DNA of 64,000 nt from G020344215 sp039586575 (GCA_039586575.1 JBDHKD010000001.1:62001-126000), one strand, 5' to 3'. Shown: positions 25,403-35,036, counted from the stretch's first letter. Notes: generated by a model from the sequence alone, not told the origin. Numbers and translations: made by a program.

Positions 25403-27496
25403 TCAGACGGACATCGTCCGCGTGTATTCGGCTCCGACCTGTCCCTCGCGACATGTGGCGGAGGCCAGGAAGTCGGCGGAGCGTTTCGCCTGGACCTCGA
25501 GAGCCTCGGATAGTGGGAGAGCGCAGGCCTGCTGCATGCACTCGATGATGGCCGCCCTGGCCGCTTCCATGGCGGGAGAGTCGGCAGCCGGGAGGTCGCC
25601 TACGTCCGTCGGTATCTTCTTCAGCGCGCCGCCCTCCACGGTCCTCTGCTGCAGACCGTGATCGGAGCTGCTGGCCACCTTCCAGGCCGTCTGGATGGCC
25701 TGGTCGAGCGGCCCGGCATAGTCGACAAGCCAGCCCAACGCGTCGGTCGCCCTGGCCGGCCTCCCAGTGAGCAGCAGGCGGAGCAGCTTGGGCCAGTGAT
25801 CAGAGTTCGCTTTGCGGAACGGCCAATGACAGCCTTCCATGCCGGGGACCACCGGCAGCGTCACTTCCGGCCAGCCGAGCTGTGCATCGTCCACGGCCAC
25901 CAGATAGTGGCAATGGATGAGCAGCTCCAGCATACCGCCCAGGCAGCGTTTGCCGTTTACGAATCCGACGGAGACCGCGAACTCGTCGTTGAGACGGCGG
26001 GCGGTTGCCGGCCAACCGCTGGTGATCCGGTAGCCATCCTCGAAGTTTTCGAGCGCCGAGAAGAAGTCGCTGGTATCGGCGCCGACCATCTGGGTCGAGA
26101 TGTGGAAGTCGCCGGTCACGATCACGCGGTCGATCTTCTCGGACTTCAGCCAATCGATCGCCCGGTTGAGCTCGCGGTCGACGTCCCAGTTGTAGCTCTC
26201 GCGGTTGATGGTGATGACGCCGACCTCGCCGTCGTGTTCGGCGTTCACGTAGAGCTGCTGCCAGTCCGGACCCTCGACCTGCTCGAAGACGGCAGGGAAC
26301 CAACTCTTCCCCTGCTTCGCTTCGGGGTGTAACCGGTGGTATGCCTCCACCGTGGAAATCACGGAATCCGGACCCATATCACGAATCACCGCGAGGATAC
26401 CGCGCCGGAACTGCGCGCAGAGTTCGCCGATGGCGTTCAGGTGAGAGAGGTGGCCGCGCTTCTCATGGAGCATCAGGCTGGTCATCTGGAACATGGGGCC
26501 GAGGATCCAGGCTCTGAACTCCTGATTGGCGTCGCCGTCCAGCGACCAGTCGACCAGCGGACGGAAGTGGTTGGGTGGATACCAGGTCTGACCGGTCTCC
26601 TTGCGCTCCTCCAACACCGAGGTCGGCCGGAACAGCTCACCGTAGGTCCCGCTCAGGTGATGGAGGCAGGACCAGGTCAAGAAGTCCGCTCCCTTGGCGC
26701 CGATCGCGTCGTGGGCCCTGAAGGGATTGGGCCCGAGGAGCTTTCTGGTGAACTTGTCGATCTTCCAGAACGGCATGTTGCTCGCGTCGTGGTAGCGCAG
26801 GCCGGCCAGCGTTACCCCGCAGAACAGCACGTCCAGAATGAACGACCAGTTGTCGCTCACCGGCAGCGGGATCAGACCCATCGACCAGAACAGCTGGCTG
26901 ATGGCGGACGGCTCGGGCTCCACGATCTCCCAGATCTTGTTGATCTCGTGGGGGAAGGCGGGGTGAGCGATGCCGACCCCTAACTCGGAACTCGGGAATC
27001 CCGAGGTGACCGAGCGGATCTCGATCCCCGGGAAGGTCTCCCGGAATAGCTTGTAATGCGCACGCTTGATCTCGAGGATCTCGGGGATCGCTTCCAGCAA
27101 GAAGCGTGGCTGCAGATCGTTGAGTTCTGCCGGCAGGTGCTTTCCGTCGTAGGTCAGCCGGACGATGTTGGCCATGATCCGGTCGGCGCCCTCGCGCCCG
27201 AAGGCCTGCACCAGCCCGGGGTACTTTCCGCCGATGCCGTCGGGGGCGCTGGGGAAGTCGAGCCCCACGACCCGCACCCCGAAGGGCTCCAGTCGGGAGC
27301 CGAGCTGCATCGCCTTGCCCGCTCCGACGATGCCGTTGGCGCCCGAGATGACCATCGAGCCCCGATTGCCAGAGTTGCCGAATACCTTGTCGACCAGTTC
27401 AGCGGTATCGGCGGGAGTTCGTCCGTTTTGGAAGATGTCGATGACGCTCCCCAGGCCGAGCGTCTGGAGTGTCGGTTGCCTGATTGCCTTTGACAT
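25403..27496 (-). CDS. 3-hydroxyacyl-CoA dehydrogenase/enoyl-CoA hydratase fusion, dehydrogenase first
   Basis: 697 aa from ATG 27496 (GGAGATTAGGA upstream). Residues about 48-300 form an NAD-binding dehydrogenase with SGANGIVGAGKA (52-62) in place of the usual GAGxMGxG motif, and IAHPAFPHEINKIWEIV, equivalent to the HFFNP segment with altered residues. The C-terminal 270 residues are a crotonase with CLGGMLELLIHC and LGWPEVTLPVVPG, keeping both catalytic Glu. FadB-type enzymes have the opposite order. Probably acts on ring-cleaved acyl-CoAs after dearomatisation; cytoplasmic. Thiolase lies 14 bp upstream. Confidence 0.85.
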   Translation of the reverse strand: MSKAIRQPTLQTLGLGSVIDIFQNGRTPADTAELVDKVFGNSGNRGSMVISGANGIVGAGKAMQLGSRLEPFGVRVVGLDFPSAPDGIGGKYPGLVQAFGREGADRIMANIVRLTYDGKHLPAELNDLQPRFLLEAIPEILEIKRAHYKLFRETFPGIEIRSVTSGFPSSELGVGIAHPAFPHEINKIWEIVEPEPSAISQLFWSMGLIPLPVSDNWSFILDVLFCGVTLAGLRYHDASNMPFWKIDKFTRKLLGPNPFRAHDAIGAKGADFLTWSCLHHLSGTYGELFRPTSVLEERKETGQTWYPPNHFRPLVDWSLDGDANQEFRAWILGPMFQMTSLMLHEKRGHLSHLNAIGELCAQFRRGILAVIRDMGPDSVISTVEAYHRLHPEAKQGKSWFPAVFEQVEGPDWQQLYVNAEHDGEVGVITINRESYNWDVDRELNRAIDWLKSEKIDRVIVTGDFHISTQMVGADTSDFFSALENFEDGYRITSGWPATARRLNDEFAVSVGFVNGKRCLGGMLELLIHCHYLVAVDDAQLGWPEVTLPVVPGMEGCHWPFRKANSDHWPKLLRLLLTGRPARATDALGWLVDYAGPLDQAIQTAWKVASSSDHGLQQRTVEGGALKKIPTDVGDLPAADSPAMEAARAAIIECMQQACALPLSEALEVQAKRSADFLASATCREGQVGAEYTRTMSV

Positions 27497-27510
27497 TTTT
27501 CCTAATCTCC

Positions 27511-28707
27511 TTACGAGACCTTGAACAGGGCCGCGATACCGACGTCTCCGGCGGCACACCCGAATACCAGTACGTGGCCGCCGCCTAGCTCCACCGCCTC
27601 CTCCAAGGCTTCGATCAACACCCGGGTGAGGGTCGGTCCCTGAGGATGTCCCCAAACCAGCGGACAGCCGGTGTTGTTCATCTTGCGCCAGTCATAATCG
27701 AGCAGCTTCGAGAAAATCACATCGTTGACGGCGAACGGGTTGTGGTTCTTGACCACCGCCATGTCGGCCATGGTCAGCCCCGTCCGCTCCAGCAGCTTCT
27801 GGACGGCGAACGCCGGAGCCTCGGGCATCAGGCTGGGATGCGTCCGGGTCTCCGTCTTCGCGACGAACTGGATGTCGATCTCCGGCCGCGAGCTGAGTTC
27901 CTTCGCCTTACCCTTGGTCGTCACGAGCAGCGTCGACATGCCGTCGGAGGCGTGAGTCTGCCCGCCACCGGTGACACACGTATCGAGCTCGCGCATCGCC
28001 CGCAGGCCAGCGAGCGTCAGCTTGCGCACTCCGTAGTCGCCATCGATGCGCCCCAACGGACGCCCCTGCACGTTGAGCACGTCGAGCGGAACGAGAACCC
28101 GGTCGAGGAACCCGGACTCCTTGGCGCCGAAGTATTGCTCGTAGCGCAGGAACGCCACGTCGTCGGTTTCCGCTCTATCGCACTTGTACTTGCGCGCCGT
28201 GATGCCGGCGGCTGTGATCATCGCGTTACCCGTCGCCGGATCGAAGCCGAAGTTGTCCCAAACATCGGCGATCGCTTGAGTGCGCTCGTGGGCCCGGCGC
28301 TCCGGGAAGACACCGACCGGCGAGTCGCTGGTCCGGTCGAACGTCAGGACGCCGACCACGTCGCTGGCACCGCTATCGACCTCGGCGCCGGCCAGCAGCG
28401 CCGCCTGCAGACCCGTGGCGCAAGCCTGCTCCATGTGGTAGCCCGGTATGCGATGCCCCATGCAACTCGCCACCAGCGGCGCGTTCCAGAACTTCCAGTG
28501 CCAGGGGATCGTCGAGCCGATGATCAGGTAGTCGAGCTCGCTCTTCGGTACCTTGCGGAGCCCCATGATCCGACCCATCGATTCGCCGGCGAACTGGCCG
28601 ATGTTGACCTCCGCCAGCGCGGAGGTCTGCCAGGCCGGGAAATAGCTGCTGCCCCAAGTGCCATAAGGGATCCTGGCGTTGGGGTACATCTGTGGTGTCT
28701 TCTTCAT
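27511..28707 (-). CDS. Thiolase family protein
   Basis: 398 aa. Cleaves 3-oxoacyl-CoA with CoA. The nucleophile is Cys96 in MEQACATGLQ; a GHP-type His occurs in LVWGHPQGPT and HNPFAVND replaces the common NEAFA motif. The terminal motif is FGCAAGDVG, where ordinary thiolases have CxGGGxG, so it belongs to a divergent subgroup. First gene of the operon with the dehydrogenase/crotonase fusion, forming a beta-oxidation pair. GAGGGA precedes the ATG. Confidence 0.85.
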   Translation of the reverse strand: MKKTPQMYPNARIPYGTWGSSYFPAWQTSALAEVNIGQFAGESMGRIMGLRKVPKSELDYLIIGSTIPWHWKFWNAPLVASCMGHRIPGYHMEQACATGLQAALLAGAEVDSGASDVVGVLTFDRTSDSPVGVFPERRAHERTQAIADVWDNFGFDPATGNAMITAAGITARKYKCDRAETDDVAFLRYEQYFGAKESGFLDRVLVPLDVLNVQGRPLGRIDGDYGVRKLTLAGLRAMRELDTCVTGGGQTHASDGMSTLLVTTKGKAKELSSRPEIDIQFVAKTETRTHPSLMPEAPAFAVQKLLERTGLTMADMAVVKNHNPFAVNDVIFSKLLDYDWRKMNNTGCPLVWGHPQGPTLTRVLIEALEEAVELGGGHVLVFGCAAGDVGIAALFKVS

Positions 28708-29271
28708 GTGGTATTCCCTCGACTGCGGGCCGCAGTGGCTGCGACGTCAAGGTCGGGGCTGGACTCCCTCAGTTTAGCTTCGCAGAACCTATTAGACAAA
28801 CGCGGGGTCGCGGCCCAGGGTTCTGGGTGTCCCAAGCCCCGGAAGCCGGCCGGCGCTATCAGTAGGAAGACTGGCTTTCGAAAAGCAAGGTAGCTTGCGG
28901 TCTCTGGGGGCGGTGGGGCGGTTTGTGGGTCGGTTTCTCGTCCTCACTTTGCCTTTCTGAGCACCTTCGTGTCGTCCAGCGCGTCGAGCACCGAGTCTGC
29001 GTCTGGCCGCTGCTAAGCTGTCCCACACCTTGATCCCACAATAGCGCCAGCCGGTCACAGATTATCAACGCCCGCACCGTGCGGAATAGTGCAAGCAATA
29101 CGGATGGTCAGTACGGGCCGGGCGGGAAGTACACGCCACCGAACCCTAAGTCCCGGGCAGGCTCGATTGTCCGGTTACAGTTTGGCTGCAGTCAGGTTAC
29201 TCTTACCTCTCCAGCAGCGCCTGGAAGCGCGGATGGTCGCGGAGGGGGGCTGCTATCCGACCTTCCCTCCG
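28708..29271. other. Non-coding stretch upstream of the thiolase operon
   Basis: 564 bp. Apart from the candidate promoter at 28771-28799 I see no gene: short open frames here have no ribosome sites and no recognisable protein character. Confidence 0.6.
28771..28799 (-). promoter_or_regulatory. Candidate sigma70 promoter of the thiolase-kor operon
   Basis: On the minus strand TTGTCT (28799-28794) and TAAACT (28776-28771) are separated by 17 bp, 64 bp upstream of the thiolase ATG. Four of six matches to each consensus box. Confidence 0.45.
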
Positions 29272-30528
29272 TCACGTGGCACCGACACCAAGATCCCCGA
29301 CAACGCGAAGTCGCACCACGTACTGCACGTCAAGCTCGTCACTCCACACTCCGTAGATCTTGTCGCCGCGGAATACCATGGGGGTAAACCGCTGTGGCAA
29401 CGTGACCACTCCGACGAAACGCCCCTCGGTGTCGAACACATCCCACTCCTGAGCTCCCGCGTTGCTACCGATGGAGATCAAGTTGTTGAAGTCGGACTCG
29501 CTGAACTCGGAGACCCGCTGAACGTGCCGAGCCCAAATCGTACCGTTCGGGCCCACCGCCAATGCTTGAAACGCGGGGTAGAAGGCAGCAATGTGCGTGT
29601 TACTCCACATTCGGTCCGCTCTCGCTCGAACGGCACCCACTTGTTCTGCCCAGGCGGAGAAGCGCTCTCTGATGGCCTCTCGTTCGCTATCACTCACGGG
29701 CCTGCGCTCAAAAGGCTTCGTAATGATCCGTTCCAGCTGCCGGCCGGAGTACATGGTGATTCGGTACTCGTCGTTTACGCCGCAGACCAACTCCAGGTCA
29801 TCGTTGAGATCCCAGCTCATCGTCGGAAAGTAGATTCTAGCCCCTCGGATGGGCCGCCCGTCGGCCCCGCGCGGCGTCGTTGAGGGAAAAGTCAGCAAAG
29901 TGTCGATTACCGTTCCGTCCGTCGCCAGGCGCAGAATGCCGCCATTCGGATTCTCTATACCGGCTTCAGCACGAGAGGCTCGAGGTTCGAACTGTTCCGC
30001 GATCGCGCCCGAGGCCGTCGTCTTGAACAGCTCGGGACGACGTTCCTCGATTTCAATCCTGAAGCTACCGGCACTGGAGCCGTCGGGAGCGTAGCGATTG
30101 AAGCGCAAGGCCCGGTTGTCTGGGACCAAGAGCGTGTCACCCGGTCCCATGAGAACCGACACTGCCCCTAGCAATTCGCCGGGTCCGCCTCCGCGACGCC
30201 CGATGGTCTGCTGGTATTCACCCTCCGGCGAAAACACCTTGATGTGCTGTGCCTGAAAGTCGAGCACGAAAATGCGCCCGCGGGAATCCACCGCCAGCCC
30301 CCATACGTCTCCGAACTGATAGTCGGGATTCCCTTCCACGACCCCGATTCTCAACTCTTCCTCGACCGTCCACCGATCGGCCTCCCCCCAAATGCCCTCG
30401 GCGGGGTTGGCGACCATTGTCACACCGGCGCTGTCGGTGATGATTCCGCCCCAGCGAGGTTCGCCGCCGCCACAGGCCGTGCCCAGCCAAGCGAACAAGG
30501 CAACGATCCCGCTTCTAGTGATTCCCAT
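29272..30528 (-). CDS. 6-bladed beta-propeller lipoprotein
   Basis: 418 aa. N-terminal signal MGITRSGIVALFAWLGTACG with a Cys at residue 19 that could be lipidated. The rest has propeller-type repeats such as WGLAVDSRGRIFVLD followed by IKVFSPEGEY and ALAVGPNGTIWAR, with the ITDSAGVTMV opening often seen in Gemmatimonadota proteins of this class. Function unknown; usually an envelope protein encoded in many copies per genome. It stands alone. Confidence 0.82.
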   Translation of the reverse strand: MGITRSGIVALFAWLGTACGGGEPRWGGIITDSAGVTMVANPAEGIWGEADRWTVEEELRIGVVEGNPDYQFGDVWGLAVDSRGRIFVLDFQAQHIKVFSPEGEYQQTIGRRGGGPGELLGAVSVLMGPGDTLLVPDNRALRFNRYAPDGSSAGSFRIEIEERRPELFKTTASGAIAEQFEPRASRAEAGIENPNGGILRLATDGTVIDTLLTFPSTTPRGADGRPIRGARIYFPTMSWDLNDDLELVCGVNDEYRITMYSGRQLERIITKPFERRPVSDSEREAIRERFSAWAEQVGAVRARADRMWSNTHIAAFYPAFQALAVGPNGTIWARHVQRVSEFSESDFNNLISIGSNAGAQEWDVFDTEGRFVGVVTLPQRFTPMVFRGDKIYGVWSDELDVQYVVRLRVVGDLGVGAT

Positions 30529-31233
30529 GTTGCCAGCCTCCGCAGTTGAATGGGCGTGTCAGTGAACTGAGTGCGGCACCTGCCGCAACGAGCGCTGGTG
30601 AATTCGACGATCAGCCGCTTGAGACGGGACATATCTGCCACCTGCGGCCTGAGAGATGTGGGATTGGCGGTACCCGGTTGTGCTCAAAGGTGCGGTCTCA
30701 GTGGGCGGCGAGCAACGAGAACGCGAGCCTTCCTGTCTGGACTTCTCCCAGCGTATACAGAAACTTCCTGCGTCCGCTGCCGGTCTCTCTCCGGCTTCCG
30801 CTTGTGCGCGGCGTGTCGGACCGGGTTGCAGGGTCGGCAGAGCCCGGTTTTGGCAATTCGCGCACGCGGCTCCTCCCGTCGTTTGTTGTCGTGGCCGACT
30901 TCACGGCGCCCCGGTGACGGTGTCCGAGTCCGGGGGTTGTAGTCACACTCCGACCCCGAGGGGACGACGCAGAGTCGCCCCTCCATGTGGGTCGGTTTTG
31001 GGTCGATTTGAGTGTCGAAAGAGCCTATACGCGGCTCTTGTGAGTGTCGGTTAAACAGACACAGAGAGGGCGAGAGAGCCCTAGGAATTACACGACTTTC
31101 CCGCCCTCGAGGTGTCGGAAGAAACGACGCACCACCCCCGTTACCGCAAACAAGACTGGCTAGCGGCTCGCCGCCGCGTTAGATTGGATCAACAGACCGA
31201 TATGCCATTCCTGGAGGATCGCAGAGGTTCGGT
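30529..31233. other. Non-coding stretch with several hairpins
   Basis: 705 bp. Overlapping open frames on the + strand exist in all phases but lack start sites and protein-like composition. Near its right end is a run of inverted repeats: AAGAGCC/GGCTCTT (31019-31025, 31033-31039), GTGTC/GACAC (31044-31048, 31058-31062) and GAGGGC/GCCCTC (31066-31071, 31103-31108). They could form a structured transcript or terminators; no known RNA family is recognised. Confidence 0.5.
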
Positions 31234-31512
31234 ATGGGAATCCTCGAGCTTGCCGGCGGTGTCCTGGTCATCCTCAGCATATTCGCCGCCTTCATGATAT
31301 GGGCTATCTTCCCGCTCATGCCGTTCCTGCTGATCGGCGCGGCTTACGGCGCGGTGCGCTATGGTCTGCCGGCTCTGGGCCGGACGGCGGTCGCGGTGGA
31401 GCACGGTGTGTCGGCGGGGCTGCGCTGGGTCCTGCTCCCGCTGGCGGTTTGGGCGCTGCGTGGCGCGGAGCCGGCAGTGCTGAGGTACGGGGACGGTCGG
31501 GAGCGCCGCTAG
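31234..31512 (+). CDS. Small membrane protein, unknown function
   Basis: 92 aa. Two hydrophobic segments (residues about 4-40, probably a hairpin of two helices, and about 67-77) with a short charged C-terminal tail. AGAGG lies 6 nt before the ATG. No family recognised. Isolated, facing the acyl-CoA synthetase operon. Confidence 0.6.
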   Translation: MGILELAGGVLVILSIFAAFMIWAIFPLMPFLLIGAAYGAVRYGLPALGRTAVAVEHGVSAGLRWVLLPLAVWALRGAEPAVLRYGDGRERR

Positions 31513-31577
31513 TCGAGCGGTCGCGAACAGGCTGCTGACGTCAGGAGCGGAAGACGGCACGTGCGATTAGCGTGTCG

Positions 31578-33833
31578 TCAGCCGCTCTTCTTGCTTCTTC
31601 GCTCCGATCTCTCGCTCATCTCACGGCAATAGCGTGCGAGTAACCGAAGGGCTCGATCGGCGCTGCGGAAAGTAGGCAGGCCGTGGCGCTCGAGCAGCTG
31701 CGCCATCGGGTCGTAGAGTCGGCCGCCATCCACCACAGTCACCCAGGGTTTGGAGACCTCGTCCTTCAGGCGAACGAGCTTCATGGCGACGGAGTTCTCC
31801 GAGTAGACGTTCTCGCCGTGGCCGTCGTGCGGCTCGAGCGTATTCAGCATAGGGGTGAGCGGCACGCACGAGATCAAACCGACGTCCACGTTCGCATCCG
31901 CCATGACAGCGCGGGCCGCCGGCTCGTAGCAGGCATCGTCCGCCATCGGCGTGATATCCAGAGGATTCCGGACGTCGACGATCTCGTCGAGTCCTGAGCT
32001 CTCCAGAACGGAGAGCAGGGTCGAGCGTGTAGCGTCCGTGAAATCGGCCAACCTCAGGGGGCCTGCGTGGTCGGCGATCGACACGCACTCGAATCCCGCG
32101 TTGGATAGGGCACCGAGCCGCAGATCGCCGACCGGTTGGGCACCGAGGAGGGTAAAGAGCTTCACGAGGTCCTCGAATTCTGCCGTGGTGTCGCAGACCA
32201 TGGCGCCGGCGTGACGGGCGAGCTCTCGGGAGACGACGTAGTCGCCGGCTATGGCGGCGGTGTGACTGGCGGAAGCCGTCATACCCTCAGGGGTGCGACC
32301 GCCGCGATAGAGGATGACGGTCTTGCCGCGGGCGGTGATCTCGCGCATCGCCTGGACCACCCTCAGGCCGTCCAGCGGCTTGCTACCCTCGGAGTAGACG
32401 GCGAAGACCTCGAGTTCGTCATCATCCTTCAGGTACGTGAGGTAGTCACCGACAGTGAGGTCCATCTGGTTGCCCACCGAGATGGAGTAGCGCGGATCGA
32501 TCCCCAACTTCGAGCCCTTGGCGGCGATGAAGGCGCCACTCTGCGAGATAAGCGCGATCGGGTAGGAGCCGCCAAACGATCCGCTGAGCTTGTAGGCGGG
32601 GATGAACGTCGTGTCGTAGCCGCCGGGCTGCGACCGGATGCCCATGGAGTTCCCGCCGTTGATCACGGGGCCGCGCCATTCCGACTCGCGTGCCGCCGCG
32701 AGCGATGCTTGTATGCGTGCGACGATCGCGCCCGTACCCTGCTTCTCCTCCAGGCCCCCCGGTATGACGATAACGCTCTCGGCCCGCTCGCCCTCGATGA
32801 TCGAGCGCAACAGGTCCGGAACCTGGGTGGCGGCGACCGCCAGCACGCAGAGATCCACACGTTCAGGAAGCGAGGCTACGTCGGGATAGCAGCGACACCC
32901 GTCGATCGCTTCGCTGCCCGGCTTGACGATGTAGATGCGGCTCTGGTCAAAGCGCTCGCCGAGCAGGTTCTGAAGGATGACCCGGCCGGGGTTCATCTCC
33001 TCCGAGACGCCGACGATCGCCACGGCACGCGGTCGCAAAAGGTTCTCGAGCTTGTGGAGCGGCCGGGGCGGCGGTGGACTCGGCGGCGGCGAGTCGCACC
33101 TGACGAGCACATCGAGGGGCAGCAGGCGCCCGTCGATAATCACGAACGGGTTGACCTCGAGCTCGCTGATCAGCTCGGGCACGGCTTCGCCGGCCAGCCG
33201 GGCGAACCGCATGAACTCGTCGATCAGGATACCGATGTCGAGGCGCACGGCTTGCCCACGTTGTTCACGCGTGACGAGCTGCGCTATCGCAGACTCATGC
33301 AGCAACCGCGCCGCGGCGCCGGCGTCGAGGTCGGTGGGCGAAGCGATAGCGATCTCGGTGCCAGGTTTGAGCGCCGCCGCCAGAAACTCCGTGTGAACGC
33401 CCCCCGGCCCGCAGGTCACTACCGGCCCGAAGTCGTCCGTCCAGCGGACTCCCAGCAGTAGCTCGCCGCCCAGCGACCGGTCGTAGGGAACGAACTCGCT
33501 TACCAAGTAGCCCCGGACGTCATGACCTGTCAGGGGCTGGTTCATTCTGTCGATCGCCGAGCGCAGGGCAGCCTCGTTCCGCGGTACGATCGCGATGGCC
33601 CCCGCCTCCGTCTTGTGCAGGACGTCGGGAGCCAGCGCTTTCAATACGACTCGGTCGCCGGGAAAGCCGTCGAGCTCCAGGTCACCGAGCTCATCGGCAC
33701 TCTGTACGACGACATGTTTGGGGACCGAGATCCCCATGGCGGCGAGGATCTCCAGGCCTTCGCTTTCCAGCAGTACGGCGCGCCCGTCGGCGCGGGCCCG
33801 CCGGACGACGTCCGAGATTCTCGCGATATCCAT
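31578..33833 (-). CDS. Acyl-CoA synthetase (ADP-forming), fused alpha/beta
   Basis: 751 aa from ATG 33833 (the longer reading begins at TTG 33845). Converts acyl-CoA plus ADP and phosphate to the acid plus ATP, or the reverse. An ATP-grasp domain occupies residues about 10-240, then a Pro-rich linker, then CoA-binding and ligase domains with RAVAIVGVSE, the phosphohistidine loop SASHTAAIAGD and a succinyl-CoA-synthetase-like C-terminus. Many bacterial homologues have the opposite order (CoA-binding first). Starts 13 bp after the TPR gene, so it is probably the last gene of the citrate-lyase-like operon and could interconvert acetate and acetyl-CoA. Confidence 0.88.
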   Translation of the reverse strand: MDIARISDVVRRARADGRAVLLESEGLEILAAMGISVPKHVVVQSADELGDLELDGFPGDRVVLKALAPDVLHKTEAGAIAIVPRNEAALRSAIDRMNQPLTGHDVRGYLVSEFVPYDRSLGGELLLGVRWTDDFGPVVTCGPGGVHTEFLAAALKPGTEIAIASPTDLDAGAAARLLHESAIAQLVTREQRGQAVRLDIGILIDEFMRFARLAGEAVPELISELEVNPFVIIDGRLLPLDVLVRCDSPPPSPPPPRPLHKLENLLRPRAVAIVGVSEEMNPGRVILQNLLGERFDQSRIYIVKPGSEAIDGCRCYPDVASLPERVDLCVLAVAATQVPDLLRSIIEGERAESVIVIPGGLEEKQGTGAIVARIQASLAAARESEWRGPVINGGNSMGIRSQPGGYDTTFIPAYKLSGSFGGSYPIALISQSGAFIAAKGSKLGIDPRYSISVGNQMDLTVGDYLTYLKDDDELEVFAVYSEGSKPLDGLRVVQAMREITARGKTVILYRGGRTPEGMTASASHTAAIAGDYVVSRELARHAGAMVCDTTAEFEDLVKLFTLLGAQPVGDLRLGALSNAGFECVSIADHAGPLRLADFTDATRSTLLSVLESSGLDEIVDVRNPLDITPMADDACYEPAARAVMADANVDVGLISCVPLTPMLNTLEPHDGHGENVYSENSVAMKLVRLKDEVSKPWVTVVDGGRLYDPMAQLLERHGLPTFRSADRALRLLARYCREMSERSERRSKKSG

Positions 33834-33845
33834 GGATCGGCCCAA

Positions 33846-35036
33846 TCAGGGCCGCTCAGGGTAAGACGCCAGGCGCCGTTCCGCGTCGGCGATCTGTTCC
33901 TCCATCCCGCTGGGCGCCAACGACAGGAAGCGCTCGAACGAATCGCGAGCTTCTTGGTACCTGCCCCAGCTTAGTTGAACCAGCCCGAGAACGTACGGTA
34001 CTCGCGCGTCGCGCGGGCTTGCCTGCTGCGCTTGCAGCAGTAGCTGCTCGGATTCGCCGAAGTGACCGGCCCGTCCCAGCGTGACGCCGAGGTCGTAGAG
34101 CACCGTTCGGTCGTCGGGATCGGCCCGCAGGGCGCTTCGCAGCTCCTCGGCGGCCTGGATCCACTCGCCCCTGGCCTCGTGCATGCGCGCCAACCGCACA
34201 TGGGCCATGTGGAAGCCGGGCTCGCGAGCCAGCACTTCCCGCAGCAGCTGCGTCGCTTCATCGAAGAGGCCTGCTTCGTGCTTCAGCGCTGCCAGGACGT
34301 AGAGACGCTGGTTCGCATCCAGCGTCACGTCGAGCGGCGCGTAGCTGCCCCCGCTCCGGGCAGGCCGTTCTGTGAGCGCGGTGAGGTTGGTGAACGCCTC
34401 GTCCCATTCACCGGCGTGAGCCGCGAACAGCCCCCAGTACCAGAGAATCTGGTCCGGTATCAATTCCGGTTGATCACTCCAGCCCATGTCCTTGACCAGG
34501 TTCCGAAAGGCTTTCCGGGCCCCGTTGTACTTGTCTCTGAGAACCTGGTCAGAGCATTCCTGGAAGGCCTGGACGTAGACCAGCTCGTCCGCCGGCACGT
34601 CCCAGTCGATGGAATCTGCCGGTGTCAGGGCGGCGACAGTCTTCAGGTCGACCAGCGGGCTGAAGTAGACGGCGCGCCAGTACAACTGGTTCGACTCCTC
34701 CAGCACCGCCACCCACTGGGCCGGCACGCGACCCGTGGCGGCCTCCTCGAGCAGCTGGGGCCGTCGCGCGAAGGGCATTGTAGCTAGCGCGAGATAAGCC
34801 TCGGCCAGTCGGGGATCGATCTCGCTGGCTAGCTGGAACGAGCGTTCAGCTTCGTCGAGGCGTCCGGCGCTCCAATAGCCGAGACCGAGGTCGTAGTGAG
34901 CCATCGCGTCGTTGGAATCGGCGCGCGCCCGATCTTCCAGCTTGTCGAGGCGGCCGGGCGACCGCAGCTGAGCCTCGAGCGGTGCGTGCGCCAGCAACGC
35001 CAGAACGGGAACCAAGGCCAGCATTCGAACGCTCAT
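33846..35036 (-). CDS. Exported TPR protein
   Basis: 396 aa from ATG 35036. A Sec signal (MSVRMLALVPVLALLAHAPLEAQ) is followed by tetratricopeptide repeats at about residues 30-95 and 230-385, e.g. AHYDLGLGYWSAGRLDEAER. Periplasmic or outer-membrane scaffold, function unknown. It sits between citF and the acyl-CoA synthetase in the same direction; a metabolic link is not obvious, so it may simply share the transcript. Confidence 0.75.
   Translation of the reverse strand: MSVRMLALVPVLALLAHAPLEAQLRSPGRLDKLEDRARADSNDAMAHYDLGLGYWSAGRLDEAERSFQLASEIDPRLAEAYLALATMPFARRPQLLEEAATGRVPAQWVAVLEESNQLYWRAVYFSPLVDLKTVAALTPADSIDWDVPADELVYVQAFQECSDQVLRDKYNGARKAFRNLVKDMGWSDQPELIPDQILWYWGLFAAHAGEWDEAFTNLTALTERPARSGGSYAPLDVTLDANQRLYVLAALKHEAGLFDEATQLLREVLAREPGFHMAHVRLARMHEARGEWIQAAEELRSALRADPDDRTVLYDLGVTLGRAGHFGESEQLLLQAQQASPRDARVPYVLGLVQLSWGRYQEARDSFERFLSLAPSGMEEQIADAERRLASYPERP

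Noticed and set aside
28792..29098. Two overlapping minus-strand open frames of 79-88 codons
   Set aside because: They overlap in different phases, lack ribosome sites and have Arg/Pro/Ser-rich composition typical of random GC-rich frames.
30546..31054. Three overlapping plus-strand open frames of 123-132 codons
   Set aside because: All three phases are open at once, which is a composition effect; none has a ribosome site or recognisable domain.
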